Shown here: one piece after another, positions 53,860-64,000 of the stretch
How the letters are laid out: each line of letters begins with the position of its first letter
Position numbering within the stretch: position 1 is the first letter of the stretch
DNA from: Branchiostoma floridae
Lineage: Eukaryota > Chordata > Leptocardii > Amphioxiformes > Branchiostomatidae
DNA: 64,000 nucleotides
Direction: 5' to 3'
Assembly (NCBI RefSeq): GCF_000003815.2
Contig: NC_049992.1
Coordinates: forward strand, 10,821,266 to 10,885,265
The notes under the pieces: generated by a model
What the model saw: only the letters and a program-made list of their open reading frames with translations
The model's database searches: none
What the model was told of the DNA's origin: nothing
Translations under genes and position numbers: made by a program

Positions 53860-56800
53860 GTAACTTTTATTTTCCTTTTGAGTAGGAAGTAAAAGATTGT
53901 AAGCAAGCCTTATATTTTTATCACTGTGATTCTCCAGCCCGAGACCGCAAAGAAGACCCCCAAAGGTTAAAAAGATGAGATAAAACATGATACTAGACTC
54001 ATATCAGAAGATGTTGAAGTAGAGGCCACACACTGTGCTGCCAGACAAGTCGTAATAGCTATAGTCTAAACATGGGGCCAGTATTTGGTCTGAGCACTAA
54101 GTATTCTGACAGAAAGTACAAGTTATTGCACCCGTGATAATGAATATGAGGAAATCCAAAGATCTTTAACTAGCCCATCTTCCCCCTTTCTTCCAAACGC
54201 TTCATGCTGACTTACTTTATTGACATATAATGTACATCAGATACAGTTACTACATAGAAGATATCAAGAATTTAGCCAGAAGTTCAGGTACAAATATTAC
54301 AAGTAATTCAGAGTTGTGGAAAGTTTTCTGACATGACCACAGACGCTTTAGTACCATGGACATGCTATGAGTATATTGTAGTAATATACCAAGATAACAG
54401 AGTAGAATGATTACAGCTGTGAATCTAAACTAACCTAGTTTCAGTTTATTTATTTATTCAGGAAATTACATCGCCTACTGGCGTTTTTCAATACCTCCTG
54501 GGGGGGGGGGTGAGACCCCAACATAAAATAACACAAAATCACAACAACTGAATCAAAATTGAAATCAAAGGTCAGACTTAAATAACTAAACGTCAGGTGT
54601 CAACTATTTACAATACAAATAACTCAAGATAACTTAATATAATAATTGTAATAATAATAACAATAATAACACATTCAGGCAGTGGATCAACTTAAGATCA
54701 AAGTAACGAAAAGTGGAATTTGCATATCAATCGGTCATTCAAACAATTTCTTTTTTATGACAAAACCGTGATAGACAGAAAATTTCTCACTCGAGAAATT
54801 ATGCAGCAGCTGCTTCAAGATATGGTCTATATAGCTCATTGAACTAATCTACTCCTGGCCTTTAAGCTCGTCTCTTGTCAGTTCCACACTGCTGCGTCGT
54901 GTTATTAGCTGTTACTATGTTCTGCTGACCAGCTAGTGTCCCGTCAAGTACGAAATAAGATTACCTCCGCTTCTGCTCACTATCTGCTTATTGAAAAAAA
55001 TGTACGAGCCCGCACTCAGACAGTTGTCTGGTTGTTCGATATTGTTGGTTGTAAAGAATTGCTACAACAGACTGAAACATTTGACAGTATGCTTTTCTAC
55101 TTTTATGATGATGATGATCTTTATTTGCATGTTCCTGTCCACATGGACTAAATGCAGCAAATCCCATGATGAAATACTAAAGAATAAGTACTATTATATG
55201 TAGTATTACAGTTGAATAAACAATACTATTCTATCTCTATATATCTAACGTTTACATACCTCTTCCCTTTTCTTAAAACATGTGTATGCGAACTCACAGA
55301 GTTTTTGTTGTACAATGTTGTCTGTGGTTGTCATTATACGTACAAACAGGTTGTCGTTAGTTAACTGTTTACATCGTGTATCTAAATTGAAAGCACTGGT
55401 AAAAGAGTTTCGTATATCATTATTGCCAGTAAAACAGTTGCATATATATATATATTTGGTAAAAGAGTTGCATATACATTTATGTTGATATAGAGCGAAT
55501 GTTTCTTTTGTTCTCCATGCCTCGCCGTTGTTCTGCGCGATTTCCACATTAGAATGCACAGACCGGAACACCCTAGAGATTCCCCTGCCGCGTGAAGGAC
55601 TAGACGTTGTGAATGACCCGCTCATGGATACAAGGACACACACAGTCTCATGTGGACGTCATCTCCCTCCTGGTGCGAAAAAAACATCACTCAGCGGATA
55701 GAATCGTCACCGCTAAAGTCGATAATCGTTTCGCACAGCAGAGCGGCGCACGGGTCACCGAGACACTGCCGAACACATGTCGGCAATTCCCGGTGAATTT
55801 CCTGCCCTTAACGCCGGCCTTGTGTCTCAAGTGAACCGGGGAGTTGGCAAACGCGCCAACGCGATGTGACGTGTCAAAAAGAATCAGACAATCTCTTGCT
55901 GCGAATAATTATGGGGGAGGTAAAGGGGATAGCATATTCTTTATCATAGGCTATACTTCCCAACAACATTAAGAATAATTTGGTTAGCGCATTGTCCTTA
56001 AAAAAAATCTAACAATGACTGCTTCAAAGGACGATTGTGTGATACAGTTAGTACATACAGTTTTCAAACATAATCAGAGCTAGTTGCTGGTACCTTGAAG
56101 TCTAAATAATATGCCACATAGACAAAGATTGTACATGTAAACCATCCAGCTAGAAGATAACAGATTCAGTAACCTCTGTCCCTGTAACTGTAACTGTCCG
56201 TCCTACAGTAAAAATCAATGCAGTCTATATCAGACATGGTAATTTGTCTCCTGGTGCAGATGGATTCAACATGCGATGATGACAATATAGATTCGCCAAT
56301 ACCCCACAGTCAACTACAGCACTCAACTTAGCAACGTGTGAAAACAAGTAGGAAATTTCTTTCAGGACTGGATTAAAAGAGGATAAGTTAATAGATATAG
56401 AAGTGAGAATGGCCTTTATGGAGAGGTGTCTCAATTGCATGTTGCAGTTATGGTAAGCCAGCAGGAACATGAAAGGTAGACAGCTGGTACGTGGCGTATT
56501 TAAGTTTGTGCATACAGGTATGGTCTCACATACTAATAAGGGTGCCTATAGAATATACGTGTGGATATACGTGTCACAAAACACCGATTCAAATGAAGAC
56601 TATTCAGTGTGACATCCTCGATCAGAGAAGTCAACTTTGGATAGCATATTTCTAAAATTCAGAGTCTGCCTCCTACTGTGACCCTGCTGAAGAGAGAACA
56701 CACCAACGTGACGTTGGGGCCACGCAAAGCATTAAAAGATCAGCCCAAGGTTTACTTCTCCTGCAATTTTAAGTCTATTGAATTTTGTTTTTTTTAGAAA

Positions 56801-59749
56801 GCTTTAGCTCTTTCCCGTGTAATGTGTTGCCAACCATTCTACCAAAAGGAACAACAATGACCTAACCAAGGTCATACGTACCCCAACCCTGTTGTGAGAT
56901 TTGAGTTAACGTTATACATCTGTTTTGTTGAGCTAGATTTTAAACAACGCCAAATGGAATCCGCTTCTCTTTGTATTGACTGTTGACGTTTTTTTTATCT
57001 ACATGCAATCCCGTGGTAGAATCTAAATGTAAGACTTTTGACGCATTTTCTTACGATATACCACTAAGTCGTCTTACGTTGTTTGAAGTACTGCCAAATA
57101 CATCAAACCTTTTCACCGATTTTACCACAGCCACAGGGGAAATGCCAAAGCTTCTGATGTACAATCAAGATCACTGAAGCTATAGATTTGGTTTTGCAAC
57201 CATATCTACTTCAAGACCGTAAAAGTCATAAGTCGCGACCGGCGTTGCAATGCTCTGCCTCCTCTTTGAATCAGGTTGTTTCCCATGCAACTAAAGTGAG
57301 TTAGCGTCTGTTTCAACTAGAGATGAACAACAGCGGGGGCAACATCTGGCAAGGATGTAAGAAGAGGATGACGGTAGGAGACGACCTTCCCCTTCCATCA
57401 GATGCATGCAGATATAGATCTGCCACTTTCTTCTGAAGCACCCAACATTGGTAACAGCACACACATTCCCTTATTCTAAAATCACCAGGGAAACGAAGGT
57501 GGTATGCTAAGAAAAAAAGGTATGGATATGAGGAATGAAGGATAGATCGGTCAGGTAAAAATTGGACTTCAGCCCTCTACTAAGTCTCAGTATTGCCATA
57601 GGCACAAAAGTCGATCTCACCTGTTTGACTCACCAACTCCTCTGGTTGATGCCGGCACTGGTCGGCCACCCCGTGGACTCAAGTCGCCGGAGGCAGTTAT
57701 AAAGAACGGGCTGCCCCAAGTTCTAGACAGTTAGTTACAGCGGTGATTGCTTTCCATAATTGTCTCCTGGGGCATGAACCGGCCCCACCCATCAATCAAT
57801 ACCCGTGCCCACAATAGCTGGGGTCCGGCCTTCACTTGTTGCGCTCCTGGAAAATTCTAGGTAATTTGCTGTCGAAAAAGTTTGTAGTCTGCTATTGGCC
57901 AGGCAAGTGTAACAAACGACCTGTCAGTACACCCAAAGATATGCCGCAAATCTCCATCTTCTGAAGTTATCTAGTTTCGAGAAAATTCTCCCCAATAGAA
58001 AAGAACAACCGAAGAACAAGCTTCCTTAATTGTTTTGTGGGGTACTAGTACTGTTTCTTCATGTATGTGATTACAGATAGGAGAGTGAGAGGGTTCCGTG
58101 TGGCTGCGCACACACTTTGTTTTACATCATCCATTACGCAGTACCTTCTCCGTATGATGGATCATTCCAGGCGATTTTTGTCGCTCGTGATAGAACATGA
58201 CCGCTCTTCTGGGAATATTACTTCTGACAGAGGACCAGAGGTCCGAGCGATATCATCGGGGGTGAGGGTAGCCGTATTTTTCATGGTAATTATAAAGATT
58301 GCGACAAATATTGAATTCGTGACCGTGGTGGTCGGGGAAAGATGAAGAAGGAATTATACATAACCCCTGACACCCGAGAAGCAAGACCTCGTTTGTCACG
58401 CGCCTCTGTGGAACAGCAAGGGTACGGGGTTCCAAATGGGCATCTACAGATCATTGACTGACCAGTCCTAGTCGATACGCTATGCCGCCGTATCAGAGCG
58501 CCATCTCGCTCGGTACCAAGCCCAGGGGGCCGGGCGCTGCGAAATAGAAATCCTCTGGACCGACTCGGAGCAATCATGACTGCGAGCAAATCGCTCCATC
58601 TCTCATCCCAACTTCTGCGGCTGCGTTTGCTCGATCCATTGGTTTTCACGTCGGCGGGTGGCGGGATCGCGTCCCATGGAACCCCGCACCCCGAACGGCA
58701 TGTTCCCACATTAAACAACAAATCATTCAGATCCATATCATTTGTTTGATGTCGAAGTCATCCACGGTCACACGGCAGCGGCTGTGTAGGTGGCAATTTC
58801 CACACCCCCTGGTATCTACGGAGGATGAGGATGAAAGATCTTCTCTACACTTTATTGTTTCACGTTTGTAGTAGTACAACAAAGGGGAAGGATTTCTGTG
58901 GAGTCTCTGAATCATGCCGGCAACTTTCAACCATACAGTTTTCCACATGCAACCGATCTTAGACACGTAAGACGCTGGGATGTTTGGTAATCAAATGGCA
59001 AGTCACATCTTGCGTGAGACATGACTCAAATCTCAAAGTCAAATGTTCTTTTGCAAATTTGCTGTACCAAAGAACACATTAAAATGTAGGCTAAGCTTAG
59101 TGCTGTCAAGAAATTATTTGTTATGAAAAAATGGTCTTCGTGGCGATTTGTTGTCGAAGGAAAATAAATCTAAATCAAAATGTAATAACTAGTGAAGCTT
59201 GTAAGTAATATGACCACTTTTTCAAGATAAAGTGCGGAAAAATGTCTGTAACTTGGCCAAAATCAGATACAAAAAGATCTGTGAGCACTTGTAGTAGTTG
59301 AGGTTTAATTTCTGCATCAAGCAGAAGCAATTGGACACTTAACGTGCACGTGTAGCCTACGAGCTTTTAACTATCTCTATTTGTCTCGTTTACAAACAAT
59401 ACCATATCGTACCGCCTGCCATTTGACGCAATGGGTCCCTCAATCCTTCCACAAATCACCATTCACCGCCGCTTGTATGGGGTATTTAGTTCTACTGGAC
59501 CGTGTAAAAAGACAAACCATTCGGTCAACGGTCGTTGCCGTAACACCTGTTTTTTTCCTGTCGACAAGAATCAGACATTTATGTATTAGACCAATAATAC
59601 ACTAACACGCGCCACAAATTTTAGCGTCTGTGTAACTTCAAACGACATGTTAAACGTGCTATTTCCGTTTAACTGTTATAGGACTGAAATATTTCTTTTC
59701 TGAATGAGACCCACACTTATAAATAGAGAGGTAAAAGAACGAGATAGAG

Positions 59750-59940
59750 GTAAACAGAAGATAGAGTGGGATAGGGATAAAAAGAGAAAGAGAGAGATAG
59801 AGAGAGAGAGAGAGGGAGAAAGAGAAAGAAAATCAAGAGATGGAAAGGGGGAGAGAAGGAGAGGGATAGAGGGATGAGGAGAGAGCAATAATAGTAGAAT
59901 AGTAGAAATAGAGCGAGAGAAAACCAGAGACAGTGAGGTT
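59750..59940. repeat. (GA)n-rich low-complexity tract
   Basis: About 190 bases of gagaga and agagag with scattered substitutions. A simple repeat. Confidence 0.9.
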
Positions 59941-60499
59941 CCTGTATTTCATAATAATCGCTGCTTTGCCACTTTTATTCAGTGTCCCACCCCGATCTCA
60001 GCTGAGATTCGACACCTCTATATGATTATTAGATTCCAACAAATCATCACTAACACGCCGTGTTCACATTATTCGGGCATACATGAACATCTGGCTATGT
60101 AGTTAAGAATAACTGGTCCCCTGATCGTAACAGCTGTATTGAAAAGCTTCCAACACAGACTCTTTTGTATCTGAAAGCATTCAGGAATTAATGGCCCTAT
60201 CCATGCGTTAGGTGCCAGAGCGAGCTTATTGGTAGATGTACTAGGGTATGAAATTGGGCAAATTATCCTCGGATTTCACCTTTGTCTTCAATCGACAGGT
60301 TTCAAACAAGGTATGAATAGACAGAGTTGTTTAGTAACAACTTTGATATGGTAAGATATGGGCACGGACTTAAGGGGAATGAAGGGACATACGACTGCTG
60401 TCACAGGGTGCCGGGGGACGGTATGGAGTTGTTGCTTGGGAATGACGTATGAATTTATAACCAGGGACTGCAAACCGTAATGCAAAATCAAACAGAAAC

Positions 60500-60705
60500 G
60501 ACTACTGTAAAAAGTAAAATCTTTCGCGGAAGGGAGAGAATGTAGTGTTCACAGTGATTTTAAGTTCGCGACTGAAACTATAGGGGGTAGGCGGACAGAA
60601 CAGATACAAAATCGTGGTGGTTTTAGATCTGATCGCGAAGAAGACAACGCGAAAAGAGCAAACATAGAACCACCGCTGGCGAATATTTCCCCTTTCGCGT
60701 TACTT
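60500..60705. mobile_element. CGCGAA-type palindromic repeat, copy 3 (degraded)
   Basis: It starts tactgtaaaaag followed by tttcgcgg, has aagttcgcgac and gtggtggttttag inside, and ends with accaccgctggcgaatattt and tttcgcg. Same plan as the 34-kb copy but more diverged. Confidence 0.55.
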
Positions 60706-61299
60706 TTGGATATGATGTTCTCTGAAGTGACAAGAAATCAAAACCTAATCTCAAATCAGATCCTGGGTGTAAAATATTAGTACTGCCGTTTTTTGACCGG
60801 TCTGTCGAGGGACTGCCAGAAAAAGCTGGCTTTTGTTTAAATCTTTCATCAAGAAATATTACAAATATCACTGGTGATGCATACGTAGGGATTAGTCCCT
60901 GGTATTATGTAGTGTAGCCTTAATTGTTAATGAATGTTTTAATTTCGCTGTTTAAATTGAGGGATTATCTTGATGTAGTGGTGTCTTAGTGGCAATCATA
61001 CTCATCAATCACCATTATATTTACACTATATACTAGAAAAAAAGCTTGACAAAAAATCACTCTTCTTGCAGCACTCCCAATAGTCAAGTCCGTAAAAGCT
61101 TAATGACTAACAACTCTAAGTCAGATGAATTGGAAATATCCGATCCTTGTTGACTTATGCATGAATACTAAAATGAACCAATTATTGTCAGACTTGAGAC
61201 CGGTATGTTACTTCGGTCTTGAACTAGTTTCCATGGTGATAAAGTATAGTGAGCTCTTAGTTATAGTTCTGATAATGGCAATCAGGTTGTAGTCAGCAC

Positions 61300-61780
61300 C
61301 CGTCCTTCCGTCTTTTGACGGAATTTTGCAGCTGGGGACGGAATTTTTTCCCATTCCGTCCTCTGTGAGCAAAATCTAACCCTCAAAATGCAGGAAATAG
61401 CATTTCAGAGGGTCTAGTTTACAAAATTTTCCCTGGGAGCATGCCCCCGGACCAGCACGTCACCGGAACGTAATGCGCCAGTGCGAACCCTGGTGGTTTG
61501 GGGCTTGGTTTGGTCAACGTTGCATTGAAACCCCGCTTGTTGCACAGTATATGTTAGAGACATGGTTTCATGTAAAACGCACATGGGATTTTGCCCTTAT
61601 ATACGCACGTACTTTCTTAAATGCGGCCCTTTAGTAAACCGGGGGTTTAGCAAGGTTTAGCATGTCTATACTTTTCGCGCAGGCGCAGTACGTTTCGGTG
61701 ACGTGCTCCCCGGACCCCCTAGGAACGCTGCGCCAAAGCCATTCAAAATTGAGGGGACAGAAAATGATTTCGGGCTGGTT
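61300..61780. mobile_element. probable DNA-transposon remnant
   Basis: cgtccttccgtcttttgacg, ccctcaaaatgcaggaaata, gcatttcagagggtctag and gggagcatgcccccggacc match, from memory, a phrase recurring in hAT-type transposons of marine invertebrates. Another ccccggaccccctagg lies at 61708. No intact frame remains. Confidence 0.45.
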
Positions 61781-63866
61781 ACAACCCTGTATATGTAGTT
61801 CTCTTGAGTTAGAGGTGTATGACCACAAAATTACAGGGAGGGGCACAATCAGCCCCTGACAGCGAAATATTGTGCAACACAGTCTACAAAAGATGAATCC
61901 CAAAATGATTATGATTGGTATCCTCCTGACACTAGAACGTTTAAAGGTGTCTTAAACAAAAAGGTGACTCTGGACGCAATGCACAGCAGTCTTGCATCAT
62001 TTCCTTCCGACTCATCTGGAACATTCCAAAATTCTTTCCCATCTAACATAATTTACTCTTTATTTCTCCTACACATGAAATGACTGTCATACGGCAGGCT
62101 TAAGTAGTCTCCCAAGGGATGACTTAACAAGTACAAAGCTGCAATGAAAATGCTCTTAAGTTATTGATGCGTTGGAATTACGTATGCTAAATCCACTTTC
62201 TTGTCCGCGTAAGCCCAGCATTGTGCATGGCCACTGACAAGTTAGTTCAATACGCTCGTGGCGTGAGCTCCTCTGCATTTGCCGGGCGAGTAAGTGAAAG
62301 AGAATTCCAAACTCGACCCTAGGGAAGCGCGCGAAGGTTGAGGGGGCAGCTCGCAATTTCCCGGTAATGCGACAAAGCGCCGTTTTGTCTTTTTCTGTCA
62401 CGAAATCGATATGTCGTCGGGCGAGTCCCCGGGCCGAGTAATCCGGGCCGCGGCTGTTATGTCCTTTTTATTGCGCCTGGAAATGCAATTGAAGAAATGT
62501 TGGTGGTACGGCCGGACGTGACAGATAGCGCTTCGGTAACATCTTCATTCTTCTTATACAGAGGTAATTTCTTCCACACATATCGCCCTCCGCGTGCTAC
62601 AAATGTGAGTTCGGCCAACGCGATCCCGGGAGACTGGACTAGATTGGTCCGGGACAACTTCAAAGAGATTTCACGTTCGCCGCACTCGGCGGGCACTCCA
62701 ATAAAGAAAGCTGATTGTAGTGTCTCAAAGAAGAGCATATATGATATCATATGTAATATATTCTTTGAATATGAATCCAAGACAAGTATTTTCTCCTGAG
62801 AGCATCCTGATATAACACTGACGATACGGAGCTAGTATAGTTGTTTTAAGCTTAGAACGCGCCAAAGTTTTCCTATTGATGAACTTCATCATGTGACATT
62901 TCTGAACACGCCCCTGATTGGCCAAAACATCGAGAGGATATTGTGGTAACCACTGACTGGGCAACGTAATAAATGACGTATGAATGTGTTATGACTAGAA
63001 ATAGTGTCAATAGAGCTACTCAGTTCGCCACTTCTTGTTCCTTGTGCTTAATGACACATTTTAGGCGAAATTCTCTTATATTGAACGTTCACATATACAC
63101 GGCTAAAAATAAACTTTTTCCGTGGGTCGTAGAATTAACGTTAGGCAAAATCATCGACGATATATTTTCAGACGTTTAACCATCCCCAGTCGTTTCTAAT
63201 CAGTACGTCCTTATAATCATCATGGACGTTAACGAAGATGCCATCTGCTGATTTGAATCTATTGGGAGCACAGATCACAAAATTAACTAGAATGGCGACA
63301 TTTTTGTGAAAATACAGAATGTTTTCACTGTAGTCTTGTGTCAAACGCCTAGTACATCATCTTCATAATGGTTTATTTCTGGTCACACTACACGGTACAG
63401 GTAGCAGGGTCATTATTCAGACCCTGAATTGTACTGCCGCGTTACATTTGTTAAAACAGGAGACAATTGTTAAAATAGTGTTTGCACAGTTAAGGAGTAT
63501 ATTGCTGTGTCGAGTTAGCGTTGACGTAACGTGTAATAAAACAGTTTAAACAATTATCTAAAAACGGATATTGCACAGGCAATGCATTGTACGACAGTAA
63601 GTGGCCTTTACAGGTAGCTTCACACTGTGTCATGACGTCATAAATGGACATTGTTTTTGTTCAATAGTCTTACAATATACGAAATACTGCTGAATACAGA
63701 ATACACACAATACTACACCATTGGGCTCGCCCTATGGTGTTGTGTGTGAGTAAAAAAGATGACTCTCAGGCCCCATGGTCATTAAAATAGTGTATGCACC
63801 TAGAGTGATTTACTGAATTATTGTGATGATAAACAATTTGTTAAACTTTTGGCGTACAACGAAGTA
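61781..63866. other. non-genic DNA with a GC-rich block at 62.2-62.7 kb
   Basis: No gene recognised. 62.2-62.7 kb is GC-rich and complex with short open frames on both strands but no splice signals that chain. It may be conserved non-coding sequence; not testable here. Confidence 0.4.
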
Positions 63867-63867
63867 T

Positions 63868-64000
63868 GTGCAAGTCTTCTTGACAAACATAATTATTAAG
63901 CTACAAACGAGTGTTGTACGTGCTTTTTATGTGCAATTGTTCTTGACAAACATAATTATTAAGCTACAACTGGGTGTTGCACGTGTTTTTTTATGTGCAA
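63868..64000. repeat. tandem repeat with 63-64 bp unit, cut by window end
   Basis: Two full units start at 63868 and 63931 (gtgcaa...cttgacaaacataattatta...gtgttg...cacgtg-like...ttttat) and a third begins at 63995. The array probably continues past the window. Confidence 0.9.

Larger units (their letters stand above)
53860..61299. other. non-genic DNA
   Basis: No gene recognised in 7.4 kb. GC-richer blocks occur at 55.5-55.9, 57.6-57.85 and 58.4-58.75 kb. The 148-codon minus-strand frame at 58736-58290 has no domain or splice support. A 10-G tract lies near 54502, and atgatgatgatg near 55105. Confidence 0.4.

Noticed and set aside
58290..58736. 148-codon minus-strand frame MDLNDLLFNVGT
   Set aside because: Arg/Ser/Pro-rich content follows the local GC content; no domain, splice support or signal peptide.
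62457..62799. Overlapping 100-107 codon frames on both strands
   Set aside because: Equal-length frames on both strands in a GC-rich block with no domain; not distinguishable from chance.

Overview
The window is eukaryotic nuclear DNA from an intron-rich invertebrate genome. It is most likely amphioxus (Branchiostoma): one gene has the transmembrane plus NHL-propeller architecture that is greatly expanded there, and tRNA-derived SINEs and many small hairpin elements surround the genes. Genes are split by GT-AG introns. There are no operons, ribosome binding sites, rRNA genes or CRISPR arrays. Three assembly gaps (5034-5627, 6666-6765, 13003-13102) interrupt the sequence.

Layout. (1) 2091-6452, plus strand: a membrane protein gene with an acidic minisatellite-coded N-terminus, one transmembrane helix and a C-terminal NHL beta-propeller, partly hidden by the first gap. 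(2) 8451-12827, plus strand: a complete three-exon EF-hand gene of the neuronal-calcium-sensor type (211 aa), with introns full of fold-back and tandemly duplicated elements. (3) 31880 down to 16600, minus strand: a complete 17-exon gene whose reading frame closes exactly at 1287 codons. It has a conserved N-terminal module, a disordered middle, a long charged coiled coil and a short Trp-rich C-terminus, and I think it is the KIAA2012 orthologue. (4) 40321-39638, minus strand: a single-exon secreted protein of 227 aa with eight cysteines after the signal peptide, not recognised. (5) 40322-64000: about 23.7 kb without a convincing gene. It holds SINEs, low-complexity tracts, one possible isolated exon (51299-51126) and GC-rich islands among AT-rich stretches, which may be cis-regulatory DNA of a neighbouring gene.

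The genes do not form an obvious pathway. The notable points are the gene architectures, a frame-preserving alternative donor and a stop-guarded tandem acceptor in the KIAA2012-like gene, a promoter-like cluster near 35.3-35.5 kb, and several unrelated hairpin elements, one of them split by an assembly gap. All exon calls come from reading splice sites and frame by eye; no alignment or RNA data were available.
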